A stretch of 64,000 nucleotides of DNA from Halosimplex carlsbadense 2-9-1. Its GTDB lineage: Archaea > Halobacteriota > Halobacteria > Halobacteriales > Haloarculaceae. The notes beneath the pieces were generated by a model that saw only the letters and a program-made list of their open reading frames with translations, was not told the origin of the DNA and made no database searches. Positions within the stretch are counted from its first letter, which is position 1. Each line of letters begins with the position of its first letter. The position numbers and the translations under genes were made by a program. This document shows, in pieces, positions 8,399 through 16,712 of the stretch. The stretch spans positions 139,803-203,802 of the forward strand of contig NZ_AOIU01000028.1 in assembly GCF_000337455.1 (NCBI RefSeq), in the 5' to 3' direction.

Positions 8399-9868
8399 AT
8401 GACGCGCAAGACACGTCGCGACCTGCTCGCAGCGCTCGGTGCATCGGCCGCGGTCGGCCTCGCCGGCTGTGGATCGGACGGGGATACCACAGACACTGAA
8501 GCCGACGACGCCGACGATACCGACGCCATGGACGGCGGGATGGATACCGACACCGACGCCATGGACGGCGGGATGGACACTGAGACGGACACCGACTCCG
8601 GGATGGGGGGTACCGCGAACGTGCGCGTGGCACACTTCTCGCCGGACGCGCCGAACGTCGACGTGTACGTGAACGACGACGAGGTGCTCTCGGACGTGCC
8701 GTTCCGCGCGATCAGCGACTACATGGAACTGCCAGCGGGCACGCACGTGGTCACGATCACCGCCGCGGGCGACGCCGACACGGTCGCCTTCGAGGGGGAG
8801 GTGACCGTCGAAGCCGACACCGACTACACGGTCGCCGCCATCGGCGAACTGTCCAGCGAGGACTCGGAGTTCCGCCCGCTGATCCTCGAAGACGACAACA
8901 GCGAGGTCGGCGACGACATGGCACGGGTCCGCCTCGTCCACGCGTCGCCGGACGCCCCGGCGGTCGACGTGACGGCCGCCGACGGCGATACCGTCCTGTT
9001 CGACGGCGTCCCGTTCGGCGAGTCCGGCTACGTCGAGGTGCCCGCAGGGACGTACACGCTCGGGGTCCGCGGCGACACGAGTTCCAACGACGGCGACGTA
9101 GTCGCCGAGTTCACCGTCGAACTCACCGGCGGGACCGTCTACACCGGCTTCGCCGGCGGCTACCTCTCGCCCGACGACGAGGACGCCGAGGCGCCGTTCG
9201 ACCTCACCTTCGCCGTCGACTCGGGGGCGGGCGGCGGCGGCCTGGTCGAGACCGGCTCGGTCCGCGTCGCACACATGTCCCCGGACGCGCCGAACGTCGA
9301 CGTGTACGTCGACGACAGCGAGGCGCTCTCGGACGTGCCCTTCGGCGCCGTCAGCGACTACATGTCCGTGCCCACCGGCGAGCGGACCGTCACGATCACC
9401 GCCGCGGGCGACGCCGAGACCGTCGCCTTCGAGGGGCCGGTCACGGTCGGCACCGGCGACTACACCATCGTCGCCGCCGGTGAACTGACCAGCGAGGACA
9501 CCGAGTTCCAGCCGCTCGTCCTCGAAGACGACAACAGCGACCCCGGCGGAAACATGGCGCGGCTACGCGTCGTCCACGGGTCGCCCGACGCGCCCGCGGT
9601 CGACGTGACCGCCGCGGGGGGCGACGTGGTCCTGTTCGACGGCGTCCCCTTCGGCGAATCGGGCTACACCACCGTCGAGGCCAACGACTACACCGTCCAG
9701 ATCCGCGGCGACACCGATTCCAACGACGGCGACGTGGTCGCCGACTACGACGTGTCGCTGAACGGCGGGACCGTCTACACCGCCTTCGCCCAGGGGTACC
9801 TGACGCCCGACGACGAATCTGTCGACGAGAGTTTCGATCTCAACGTCGTCCAGGACGCCAGCTACTGA
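8399..9868 (+). CDS. Tat-exported lipoprotein with four DUF4397-type repeats
   Basis: The 489-aa protein begins with a twin-arginine signal (RR at 6-7) and a lipobox ending LAGC (Cys24), so it should be folded in the cytoplasm, exported and lipid-anchored outside the cell. An acidic linker at about 27-70 contains a duplicated TDAMDGGMDT unit. Four related units follow in A-B-A'-B' order. The A units read VRVAHFSPDAPNVDVYV / VRVAHMSPDAPNVDVYV, and the B units read VRLVHASPDAPAVDVTAADGD / LRVVHGSPDAPAVDVTAAGGD. Each carries the SPDAP signature of DUF4397, a beta-rich surface domain of unknown function. The arrangement shows a tandem duplication of an AB pair. The ATG at 8399 fits the Tat signal, although the frame is open to 8342. 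Confidence 0.9.
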   Translation: MTRKTRRDLLAALGASAAVGLAGCGSDGDTTDTEADDADDTDAMDGGMDTDTDAMDGGMDTETDTDSGMGGTANVRVAHFSPDAPNVDVYVNDDEVLSDVPFRAISDYMELPAGTHVVTITAAGDADTVAFEGEVTVEADTDYTVAAIGELSSEDSEFRPLILEDDNSEVGDDMARVRLVHASPDAPAVDVTAADGDTVLFDGVPFGESGYVEVPAGTYTLGVRGDTSSNDGDVVAEFTVELTGGTVYTGFAGGYLSPDDEDAEAPFDLTFAVDSGAGGGGLVETGSVRVAHMSPDAPNVDVYVDDSEALSDVPFGAVSDYMSVPTGERTVTITAAGDAETVAFEGPVTVGTGDYTIVAAGELTSEDTEFQPLVLEDDNSDPGGNMARLRVVHGSPDAPAVDVTAAGGDVVLFDGVPFGESGYTTVEANDYTVQIRGDTDSNDGDVVADYDVSLNGGTVYTAFAQGYLTPDDESVDESFDLNVVQDASY

Positions 9869-9945
9869 GCGGTCGCCCACCCCGCGCGAGCCGCTCCCGG
9901 GGAGCAAAACGGTCGGACGCGGCCCCGCCCGCTTCGGGACCCCAC

Positions 9946-9961
9946 GTTCGGAGTTCCGAAC
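9946..9961. promoter_or_regulatory. 7-bp perfect inverted repeat between DUF4397 and MFS genes
   Basis: GTTCGGA-GT-TCCGAAC is a near-continuous palindrome of 16 bp lying 78 bp after the lipoprotein stop and 93 bp before the MFS start. It could be an operator or a short terminator stem; no T-run follows. Confidence 0.35.
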
Positions 9962-10053
9962 ACCTCGCTTTTCGAACGGAAACCGCATTGAGAGTGGCGC
10001 CCGTCGGTCTGACGTGAGATGGAGACGCGAACGGACTGGGAGTCGCCGAGGCG

Positions 10054-11319
10054 ATGAACCGCAACGACCGGGCCATCACCGGCTTCGCGATGGCCGCCCA
10101 CGGGCTGGTCCACACCTACGAACTGGCCGTCCCGATCCTGTTGACCGTCTGGATCGTGGAGTTCCCGGTCACCTCGGCGACGCTGGGGACCGTCGTCGCC
10201 GTCGGCTACGGACTGTTCGGCGTCGGTGCGCTCCCCGCCGGCCTGCTCGTCGACCGCTTCGGCTCGCGCGCCCTGGTCGTCGGTTGCACGCTCGGCATGG
10301 GGCTGTCGTTCCTGCTGTTGAGCGTCCTGCCGGGCGTCGTCGGTATCGCCGTCGCCCTCGCGCTGTGGGGGGTCGCCGCCAGCGTCTACCACCCCGCCGG
10401 ACTGACGCTCATCAGCAAGGGCGTCGAGGAGCGGGGCGTCGCCTTCGCCTACCACGGGATGGCCGGCAACGTCGGAATCGTCGCCGGCCCCTTTCTCACC
10501 GCGCTCTTGCTCGTCGTCGTCGACTGGCGGGTCGCCGTCGCGGCGCTTTCGGTCCCCGCGCTCGTCGCGACCGTGGTCGGCCTCCGCGCTGAGTTCGACG
10601 AGACTGCCGCGGTCGGTCGCGGGGAGGCGGCCGCCGACGGCGGTGGCGACGCGCCCGAGACCGACATCGGGTCGCTCTCGGAGTTCGTCTCGGCCTCGCG
10701 GGCGGTGTTCACCCTCGGTTTCCTCACCGTCTTCGCGCTCGTGATGTTCAACGGCCTCTACTACCGCGGGATGTTGACCTTCCTCCCGGGCCTGCTGAGC
10801 GACTTCCTCGAACCGCTGGTCGGTTCGGCCGCCGGATCCGTGGGCCCGTTCTCAGAGGGGCCGGCCGCCGCGGAGTTCGACCGCTCGCGGTACCTCTACG
10901 CCGGCCTCCTCGCCGTCGGCATCGGGGGCCAGTACGTCGGCGGTCGGCTCACCGACGCCGTCGAGCCTGAGCGGGGCCTCGTGATCGCGCTGAGTTCGCT
11001 GGCGGCTATCGCCGTCCTGTTCGTCCCCGCGTCCGGGTCGCTGCCCGCGCTGCTCGCGGTCAGCGTCGCGCTCGGGTTCACCCTGTTCGGGATGCAGCCG
11101 CTCACTCAGGCGACTATCGCCAAGTACTCGCCGCCCGAACACCGGGGACTCTCGTTCGGCTACACGTACCTCGCTATCTTCGGTATCGGCGCGCTCGGCG
11201 CCTCTATCACCGGCTGGGTGCTCACGTACGGCTCGCCGCCGCTGCTATTCCTGACTCTCGCCGGCTTCGCGGCGGCGGCGCTGGGGCTCGCGGTGTCGTT
11301 GGTCCTCCGGGACCGGTGA
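10054..11319 (+). CDS. Major facilitator superfamily transporter
   Basis: The 421-aa integral membrane protein has about 12 transmembrane helices arranged in two halves around a hydrophilic loop (about 185-215, rich in Gly/Asp/Glu). The MFS motif A-like loop LPAGLLVDRFGSRALVVG lies between helices 2 and 3 near residue 63. The segment YHPAGLTLISKGVEERGVAFAYHGMAGNVGIVAGPFLTALL near 110-150 resembles the fosmidomycin-resistance/drug efflux branch. The substrate is not predictable. It is a single gene, 185 bp downstream of the DUF4397 gene. Confidence 0.88.
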   Translation: MNRNDRAITGFAMAAHGLVHTYELAVPILLTVWIVEFPVTSATLGTVVAVGYGLFGVGALPAGLLVDRFGSRALVVGCTLGMGLSFLLLSVLPGVVGIAVALALWGVAASVYHPAGLTLISKGVEERGVAFAYHGMAGNVGIVAGPFLTALLLVVVDWRVAVAALSVPALVATVVGLRAEFDETAAVGRGEAAADGGGDAPETDIGSLSEFVSASRAVFTLGFLTVFALVMFNGLYYRGMLTFLPGLLSDFLEPLVGSAAGSVGPFSEGPAAAEFDRSRYLYAGLLAVGIGGQYVGGRLTDAVEPERGLVIALSSLAAIAVLFVPASGSLPALLAVSVALGFTLFGMQPLTQATIAKYSPPEHRGLSFGYTYLAIFGIGALGASITGWVLTYGSPPLLFLTLAGFAAAALGLAVSLVLRDR

Positions 11320-11389
11320 ACGGGGCCGTCCGACGGTCGAACGCGAACGCCGCCGCTCGCCGGTCGGCTTCGGTAGGAAGTTTGCGTGG

Positions 11390-11438
11390 GTGCAGTCCCT
11401 GAGGGATGCACCTGCACTGTCGTCCGCCGTGGGCGGAC
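11390..11438 (-). terminator. Two hairpins directly downstream of tRNA-Leu
   Basis: On the minus strand, after the tRNA 3' end, there is a perfect 7-bp stem with a 3-nt loop (11422-11438, GTCCGCC/GGCGGAC). A second imperfect stem lies at 11390-11417 (GTGCAG/CTGCAC outside, TCCC/GGGA inside). These could help end or process the tRNA transcript. No clear T-run is present, so the role is inferred. Confidence 0.35.
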
Positions 11439-11444
11439 TGGTAG

Positions 11445-11529
<85 letters not shown>

Positions 11530-11560
11530 ACTCGTCTGCTCTTGCGGTTTTCCGCATTCG

Positions 11561-11566
11561 TTTATT
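11561..11566 (-). promoter_or_regulatory. TATA-like box for tRNA-Leu
   Basis: Minus-strand AATAAA lies about 32-37 nt before the mature 5' end of tRNA-Leu, a suitable place for a promoter with a short leader. Confidence 0.35.
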
Positions 11567-11751
11567 CCCGAGGGGCATTAAAATCACTGTCGGTTTCGCC
11601 GCTCGATGGGTGACGACCGCACGCCCTCGTCGCCCGTCGACGGCCCACCGGGACCGCGACCGCTCCCGGTCGGCGATTACGGCGGACTGTCAGGTCATCC
11701 CGACGAGGGAAAACGGGCCATTCAAATAGGGGGGCTCCACTACCCCCCAGC

Positions 11752-12249
11752 ATGGCCAAGTACTCGACCGGTGGCGCCGGCTCCAGCGCCAGCGACAGTT
11801 GCGAACTCTGCGGCGCGGAGAACGTGGATCTGCAGACCGCGAGCGTCGCTGGGGCGACGCTCAGCGTCTGCTCGGAGTGCGTCCAGCACGACGAGACGTC
11901 CGGCGGGGGATCCGAGGGCGGCGACGACGGGCGCGACCGGAAGCGCCAGGCGGCACAGAACGCGGCACGCATGCAGGACGCCGCCCGGGCCGACGCTTCC
12001 CACTGGGAGGACGGGGCGGACTACGACGACGACCAGCTCCCGTATCTCGTCAGCGACTACGGCGACGTGCTCGTCGCGGCTCGCCAGGACGCCGGTTTAC
12101 AGACCGGCGAACTCGCCGAGGCCGTCGACGCCGAGGAGTCCGACGTGCTCGCCGTCGAGCAGGGACGTGCGACCCAGGCGAACGTCGGTGGGTCGCTCAT
12201 CGGCGCCCTGGAAGCGGAACTGGACGTTCGGCTCGTCGACGGGGAGTAG
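11752..12249 (+). CDS. mbf1: Archaeal multiprotein bridging factor 1 (MBF1), zinc ribbon plus HTH
   Basis: The 165-aa protein has an N-terminal zinc ribbon (CELC at about 17-20 and CSEC at about 40-43) and a C-terminal XRE-type helix-turn-helix (about residues 95-160: DYGDVLVAARQDAGLQTGELAEAVDAEESDVLAVEQGR). In archaea MBF1 binds the ribosome/translation machinery and may also act in transcription. The central linker is Gly/Asp-rich. The frame is terminated cleanly by TAG. A TATA-like AATAGG lies about 25 bp before the ATG, which fits a leaderless message. Confidence 0.92.
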   Translation: MAKYSTGGAGSSASDSCELCGAENVDLQTASVAGATLSVCSECVQHDETSGGGSEGGDDGRDRKRQAAQNAARMQDAARADASHWEDGADYDDDQLPYLVSDYGDVLVAARQDAGLQTGELAEAVDAEESDVLAVEQGRATQANVGGSLIGALEAELDVRLVDGE

Positions 12250-12299
12250 CGGCGACGGACGCCCGCCGGTGTTTTCAGATCGAGAAGTCCCTCGAAGAG

Positions 12300-12308
12300 T
12301 ATAAATAA
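12300..12308 (+). promoter_or_regulatory. Strong TATA box for the pilin-like gene
   Basis: TATAAATAA lies 37-45 bp before ATG 12345 and gives a predicted start of transcription about 15-20 nt before the codon. It is one of the best TATA matches in the window. Confidence 0.6.
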
Positions 12309-12344
12309 TTGACTCGTGTTGGGCCTCCCAGCAGGGGGATTCGT

Positions 12345-13367
12345 ATGTTCGACACGACCGGTGACGACAACGGGGTACTCGGGGTATCGACACCGGTCGG
12401 TGTGACGCTCATGGTCGTCATCGTCGTGGTGCTGGCGACGCTCGTTACCGTGACGACGACCGATCTGGCACGGTCGACTCAGGACAGTGCGCAGGTCCAC
12501 GGCGTCGGGACCTTCGACGTACAGTTTCAGGAGACCGGGAACGACTCGCTGCGGATCTCGCCCGACTCGCTCCGTAACAAGGACTCGACGTACATCCTCG
12601 AAGTCAACGACTACCCCGTCTATCGATGGGACGGCCACGAGCCGCTGGAGTTCACGTGTCTCTACCCCGGAGACCACATCGAGATCGTCTCGAAGGAGGG
12701 CGAGACGACCTACCCGGTTCAGGACCGTCGCATGGAACGGGCCCTCTCCTGTGGGCGTATCAGGGCGCTTCCGGAGAAGTTCGAGTACGCCTACATCGAT
12801 AATCAGACGACTCTCGACAAGGTACGCGTCCAGCCCGATTTCACCTTCGGCATCGAGATCGACCCGGACGGGACGGGGTCGGACGATACCCTCGGCAACG
12901 ACGTTCACAAACAGGACATCGGCACGATCCCCGTCACCAACCAGTGGCACTACATCCGCAGGTACGACAAACCGATCGAGGGCCTCTCGCCGCCGGTCTG
13001 GGTCATCGTGATGACCGACAACGTTCACTGGAAACTCGATGACGCTGGCGGTGATCTGAACTGGACCGACGACCCGACGCGTGCCTACGGGAGCGACGCC
13101 TATTCGATCAAGGACACGGGGAGCGGAAACGATCTGAAGCTCGAACCCGACGACAGCGAACCGACCAACGACATCTACATGGTGTTCAAGCCGGGCTGTT
13201 CGGGTAGTAAGCTCAAGGTCATCGACGTGGACGCCGGCTACCACAACAAGGTCTACATCAACGACCAGGTCGCGATCCCCGATACGGCGCCGTACGATTC
13301 GGGCACGAAGCCGACGCCGAAACTGCTCAACGCCCCCGGGGTGAACTGCCCGACGAACAATCCGTAG
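12345..13367 (+). CDS. Type IV pilin N-terminal domain protein
   Basis: The 340-aa product begins MFDTTGDDNGVLGVSTPVGVTLMVVIVVVLATLV. This is a short charged leader followed by one hydrophobic helix (about 18-38) in the form of archaeal type IV pilins, processed by a prepilin peptidase near the start of the helix. The large C-terminal region (40-340) is polar, beta-rich and secreted. It contains repeated aromatic/Asp patterns and three Cys (the first in LEFTCLYPGDH near 100, the others in FKPGCSGS and APGVNCPT near the end). It is several times longer than a plain pilin, so it may be a minor pilin, adhesin or tip protein. No pil genes are next to it. Confidence 0.78.
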   Translation: MFDTTGDDNGVLGVSTPVGVTLMVVIVVVLATLVTVTTTDLARSTQDSAQVHGVGTFDVQFQETGNDSLRISPDSLRNKDSTYILEVNDYPVYRWDGHEPLEFTCLYPGDHIEIVSKEGETTYPVQDRRMERALSCGRIRALPEKFEYAYIDNQTTLDKVRVQPDFTFGIEIDPDGTGSDDTLGNDVHKQDIGTIPVTNQWHYIRRYDKPIEGLSPPVWVIVMTDNVHWKLDDAGGDLNWTDDPTRAYGSDAYSIKDTGSGNDLKLEPDDSEPTNDIYMVFKPGCSGSKLKVIDVDAGYHNKVYINDQVAIPDTAPYDSGTKPTPKLLNAPGVNCPTNNP

Positions 13368-13409
13368 CTCACCGCGCAATTTTTGCCGCAGCTGTCCCAA
13401 CAGCGTGTC

Positions 13410-14546
13410 ATGGAGCTATCGGCCACGCAGGCGGCGATCCGAGAGGCGGTCCGGGAGTTCGCCGAGTCCGAGATCCGGCCGGTCGCGGCCGAGTCGGACC
13501 GCGAGGGCGTCTTCCCGGAAGATATCTGGGACGGGCTGGCCGACCTCGACCTAACGGGATTGACCGTCCCCGAGGCCTACGGCGGGTTCGACGCCGACCG
13601 ACTGACCTACGCCGTCGTCAACGAGGAGGTTGCCTACGGGTCGCTGGCGGTCGCGACGGCGCTGTCGGTTCACTGCCTCGCCACCTCCTGTATCGCGGAG
13701 TTCGGCGACGAGTCGGTCCGCGAGGAGTGGCTGCCGGAGATGGTCGACGGCCGGCCGGTCGGCGCGTTCGCGCTCTCGGAGCCCGACGCCGGCTCGAACC
13801 CCGCGGAGATGTCGACGACCGCTCGCACGGTCGACGGTGGAGCGGCGTACGTCCTCGACGGCAAGAAACAGTGGATCACCAACGGCGAGCGCGCCGGCGT
13901 GGCGGTCGTCTTCGCGAAGACCGACGCCGACGACCCCGAGTCGGTGACGCAGTTCCTCGTCCCGACGGACGCCGACGGGCTGGAAGTCGGAAAGAAAGAG
14001 GAAAAGCTCGGCCTGCGAGCGAGCGACACGACGAGTCTGGTGTTCGACGGCGTCGAGGTGCCGGCGCGGTACCGGCTGACCGAGCCCGGTCGCGGGCTGG
14101 CGGCGGCCTTTTCGATCCTGACCGGCGGTCGGATCGGTATCGCCGCTCAGTCGGTCGGACTCGCCCAGTCGGCGCTCGACGAGGCGGTTGCCTACGCCGG
14201 CGAGCGCGAGCAGTTCGACCGACCGATCGCCGACACCCAGTCGATCCGGCACAAACTGGCGGACATGGAGACCGACGTGCGGGCCGCACGGGCGCTGACT
14301 CACGAAGCCGCGGCGGCCCAGGACCGCGGCGAATCCGCCCGGACCGCCGCCAGCGTCGCGAAGTACTTCGCGAGCGAGGCGGCGGTCGACGTGACGAACG
14401 AGGCCGTCCAGATCCACGGCGGCTACGGCTACACGTCCGAGTTCCCGGTCGAACGGCTCTATCGCGACGCGAAGGTGACGACCATCTACGAGGGGACCAG
14501 CCAGATCCAGAAGAATATCGTCGCGCGGGACCTGCTTGGTGAGTAG
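13410..14546 (+). CDS. Acyl-CoA dehydrogenase
   Basis: This FAD enzyme carries out alpha,beta-dehydrogenation of acyl-CoA esters in fatty- or branched-chain acid breakdown. The 378-aa protein has the N-terminal helical domain, the middle beta domain with the FAD/substrate motif [13 protein letters not shown] near 125, KQWITNGE near 155, and the C-terminal helical domain with REQFDRPI and [19 protein letters not shown]. The catalytic-base region IYEGTSQIQ is at about 360. The ATG at 13410 is preferred to the in-frame codon at 13383. A related but distinct enzyme is at 32935-34092. The exact acyl chain is not predictable. Confidence 0.9.
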   Translation: MELSATQAAIREAVREFAESEIRPVAAESDREGVFPEDIWDGLADLDLTGLTVPEAYGGFDADRLTYAVVNEEVAYGSLAVATALSVHCLATSCIAEFGDESVREEWLPEMVDGRPVGAFALSEPDAGSNPAEMSTTARTVDGGAAYVLDGKKQWITNGERAGVAVVFAKTDADDPESVTQFLVPTDADGLEVGKKEEKLGLRASDTTSLVFDGVEVPARYRLTEPGRGLAAAFSILTGGRIGIAAQSVGLAQSALDEAVAYAGEREQFDRPIADTQSIRHKLADMETDVRAARALTHEAAAAQDRGESARTAASVAKYFASEAAVDVTNEAVQIHGGYGYTSEFPVERLYRDAKVTTIYEGTSQIQKNIVARDLLGE

Positions 14547-14622
14547 TCCGAGACTCGACACGGTCTCTCGACACCCGTCCCCGGTCGACACGCATTTGCT
14601 GGCTCGATCCCTACCGTCGCCC

Positions 14623-15150
14623 GTGACGGAGTACGACGCCATCGTCTACGATCTCGACGGGACGCTCGTCCGCCTCGACGTGGACTGGGGAGACGTGGCC
14701 GAGCGCTGTGCGGCGATCCTGCGGGCGCGGGGCCACGACGTGTCGAACGCGGACATCTGGGCAATGCGCGAACTCGCGGCGGCGAACGGGCTGCTCGACC
14801 GCGTCGACGACGCGATCGCGGAGTTCGAACGCGACGGCGCCCGCAGCGCACAGCGGCTCGCGCTCGCGGACGACCTGCCTCACTCGGTCCCGGTGGGCGT
14901 CTGTTCGCTCAACTGCGCGGCGGCCTGTCGGATCGCGCTGGAACTCCACGGCATCGACCGCCACGTCGGCGCGGTTGTCGGCCGCGACTCCCACGAGACG
15001 GTCAAGCCCGACCCCGAGCCGCTGCTCCACGCTGTGGATCTACTGGGTGCCGAGCCGTCCGCGGCGCTGTTCGTCGGCGATTCGGACTCCGACCGAGAGG
15101 CCGCCCACGCCGCCGGCATCGACTTCCAGTGGGTCGAAGACCGTGTCTGA
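14623..15150 (+). CDS. HAD family hydrolase (phosphoglycolate phosphatase-like)
   Basis: The 175-aa protein starts with GTG (VTEYDAIVYDLDGTLV). The HAD motifs are DLDGT (I, near residue 9), a Ser/Asn region GVCSLN (II, near 90), the Lys of TVKPDPEPLL (III, near 127) and VGDSDSDREAA (IV, near 150). A small helical cap lies between motifs I and II, as in phosphoglycolate/pyrophosphatase types. Substrate unknown. The upstream extension of the frame to 14536 is rich in Arg and Ser and overlaps the previous gene, so the GTG start is chosen. Confidence 0.82.
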   Translation: MTEYDAIVYDLDGTLVRLDVDWGDVAERCAAILRARGHDVSNADIWAMRELAAANGLLDRVDDAIAEFERDGARSAQRLALADDLPHSVPVGVCSLNCAAACRIALELHGIDRHVGAVVGRDSHETVKPDPEPLLHAVDLLGAEPSAALFVGDSDSDREAAHAAGIDFQWVEDRV

Positions 15151-15207
15151 CGGGTCGAGCAGTGAGCGTGCGTCGGGCGTGCGTCGACCGCCGAGGGGGT
15201 CGGACGG

Positions 15208-15444
15208 TCACTCGGCGTTCGCCCGGCGCTCGCGGACATAGATGGCGAGCGCGGTGACGATCCAGACGACTGCACCGACGCGGACGGCGAACAGCGCGCG
15301 CTCGGTCCACGTCGTCAGCTCGACGGCGAGCGAGAGCATGGCCACTAGCGGCGCTCCCGCGACGATCGTGGCGACGAAGGTGAGCTGCATGACCCGCCCG
15401 TAGTCGACGCCGTCCGGGTCGGTCCGCTCGACGCGCGCTGGCAT
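15208..15444 (-). CDS. DUF5822-like two-helix membrane protein
   Basis: The 78-aa haloarchaeal protein has a short acidic/basic N terminus (MPARVERTDPDGVDYGRVMQ), two transmembrane helices (about 20-42 and 51-70) and a basic tail (YVRERR). The conserved N-terminal DPDGVDYG and the VGAVVWIVTALA helix match my recollection of DUF5822. The function is unknown. It lies between the HAD gene (opposite strand) and the hydrolase gene on the same strand. Confidence 0.7.
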   Translation of the reverse strand: MPARVERTDPDGVDYGRVMQLTFVATIVAGAPLVAMLSLAVELTTWTERALFAVRVGAVVWIVTALAIYVRERRANAE

Positions 15445-15522
15445 ACTCGCGGGTTTCGGCGACGGCGTCTTGAGTCCCCCGTTTTCCGCCCGGTGCGTTC
15501 CGCCGTGGTTCCCACCGGCGTC

Positions 15523-16308
15523 TCAGTCGCCGACCGAATCGAGGAACCGACCGACTGCGCGGCCGAACGCGTCCGGTCGTTCGGCCATCGCGAGGTGTGC
15601 GGCGTCGGGGATCTCGACGTACTCGCAGTCCGGCAGCCGGTCGGCGAGGAACTCGTGGTACGAGGGCGGCGTCAGCGAGTCGTGCTCGCCGACGACGGCC
15701 AGCGCGGGGGCGTCGATCTCGTCGAGACGGTCGCGAACGTCGAAGGCGTGGCAGGTCATGAAGTCCCTGTGGGTAACCGCCTGGCCCGTGGTCAGCATCT
15801 GGGATCTCGACCGGTCGAGGACTCGCTCGTCGGCGTCGTGGAACAGTCGGTCCGGCCCGTGGAGGACGTCGACAGCGCGGTCGAAGTCGTCGGCGAGCCA
15901 CTCGCGCAAGCTCTCGTTGACAGTGAGTTTCCCACCGGTCCCGGCCAGCACGAGCGCGTCGGGGGCGAAGGCCGTGTCGAGCGCGACGTGGAGGACGACG
16001 GCACCACCGAGGGAGTTGCCGACGAGCGCGTTCGCGCCGGTCTCCTCGGCGACGGCGATCACGTCTCGTGCGTACGCGTCGAGGGTTTCGGGCCCCGGGT
16101 CGGTCTCCACGTCGTCGGACTGGCCGTGCCCGCTCAGATCGAGGGCGGCGGCAGGCTGTGCAGGGCCGTCGGGACCGTACTGGGCGGCCCACAGCCGGTG
16201 GGTCGCGCCGCTGCCGTGGACGTACAGCGCGGTCGCGTCGCTCGCCCCTCTACCCACCCCCGCGAGCCGATACGCCGTCTCCCGGCCGTCGTGGCGAACG
16301 CTCTCCAT
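15523..16308 (-). CDS. Alpha/beta hydrolase
   Basis: The 261-aa protein has the alpha/beta-hydrolase fold. An oxyanion region (YVHGSG near 29) is followed by the nucleophile elbow GNSLGGA (Ser near 96), an acid in VVGEHDSLTPP near 205-215, and the catalytic His in DAAHLAMAERP near 235. The sequence resembles proline iminopeptidase/haloperoxidase-like enzymes, but the substrate is not defined. It is divergent from the DUF7127-cdc48 operon, with 173 bp between the starts. Confidence 0.85.
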   Translation of the reverse strand: MESVRHDGRETAYRLAGVGRGASDATALYVHGSGATHRLWAAQYGPDGPAQPAAALDLSGHGQSDDVETDPGPETLDAYARDVIAVAEETGANALVGNSLGGAVVLHVALDTAFAPDALVLAGTGGKLTVNESLREWLADDFDRAVDVLHGPDRLFHDADERVLDRSRSQMLTTGQAVTHRDFMTCHAFDVRDRLDEIDAPALAVVGEHDSLTPPSYHEFLADRLPDCEYVEIPDAAHLAMAERPDAFGRAVGRFLDSVGD

Positions 16309-16417
16309 ACCGACCCTTCGCTTGGACGGTCCAAAGCTGTCGGGGGGTCTCGACGCCGGCGACGACCTCCCAGGACGCTGTCAGTGTGAACCGCAATTGT
16401 ACCGATTCGGAGAAAAC

Positions 16418-16434
16418 ACCCCCCGTATGGGGGT
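16418..16434. promoter_or_regulatory. Inverted repeat upstream of the cdc48 operon promoter
   Basis: ACCCCC-CGTAT-GGGGGT is a perfect 6-bp inverted repeat with a 5-bp spacer, ending 14 bp before the TATA box. Its position just upstream of TATA/BRE is that of an activator or repressor site. Confidence 0.5.
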
Positions 16435-16447
16435 ATATTAGCGATAG

Positions 16448-16456
16448 TTTTATATA
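16448..16456 (+). promoter_or_regulatory. TATA box of the DUF7127-cdc48 operon
   Basis: TTTTATATA lies 26-34 bp before ATG 16482, so the message should be leaderless or nearly so. Confidence 0.6.
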
Positions 16457-16465
16457 CTTGTCGCG

Positions 16466-16480
16466 CTAACTAAGAGTTAG
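16466..16480. promoter_or_regulatory. Inverted repeat at the predicted transcription start of the cdc48 operon
   Basis: CTAACT-AAG-AGTTAG is a perfect 6-bp inverted repeat ending one base before ATG 16482. It covers the expected start of transcription, an ideal site for a repressor, and it could also form a small stem in the RNA. Confidence 0.5.
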
Positions 16481-16481
16481 T

Positions 16482-16712
16482 ATGACCGGAACCCAACAGC
16501 TGGCCGACGACGTCGGCCTGCGGCGCTACGAGTACGGCGACGACGAGACGGTGCTGGCGGCGGACATCGGTCCCGGACGGGACGCGTCGGTCGACGTGCT
16601 CGACGACGCGGTCATCGTCGTCGTCGACGGCGAGCAGTACGATCTGGAGCTTTCGGGTGACGCGCAAGCGTTTATCCGCAACGGCGTTCTCACTATCGAG
16701 GTGAGCCAATGA
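16482..16712 (+). CDS. DUF7127-like small protein coupled to Cdc48
   Basis: This 76-aa acidic soluble protein ([30 protein letters not shown]) has a beta-strand pattern ([40 protein letters not shown]). It looks like a small all-beta fold and resembles Hsp20-like domains. Its stop overlaps the cdc48 start (ATGA), so it is translated together with the ATPase. I infer that it is a Cdc48 cofactor or substrate adaptor; no experiment supports this. The name DUF7127 is from memory. Confidence 0.78.
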   Translation: MTGTQQLADDVGLRRYEYGDDETVLAADIGPGRDASVDVLDDAVIVVVDGEQYDLELSGDAQAFIRNGVLTIEVSQ

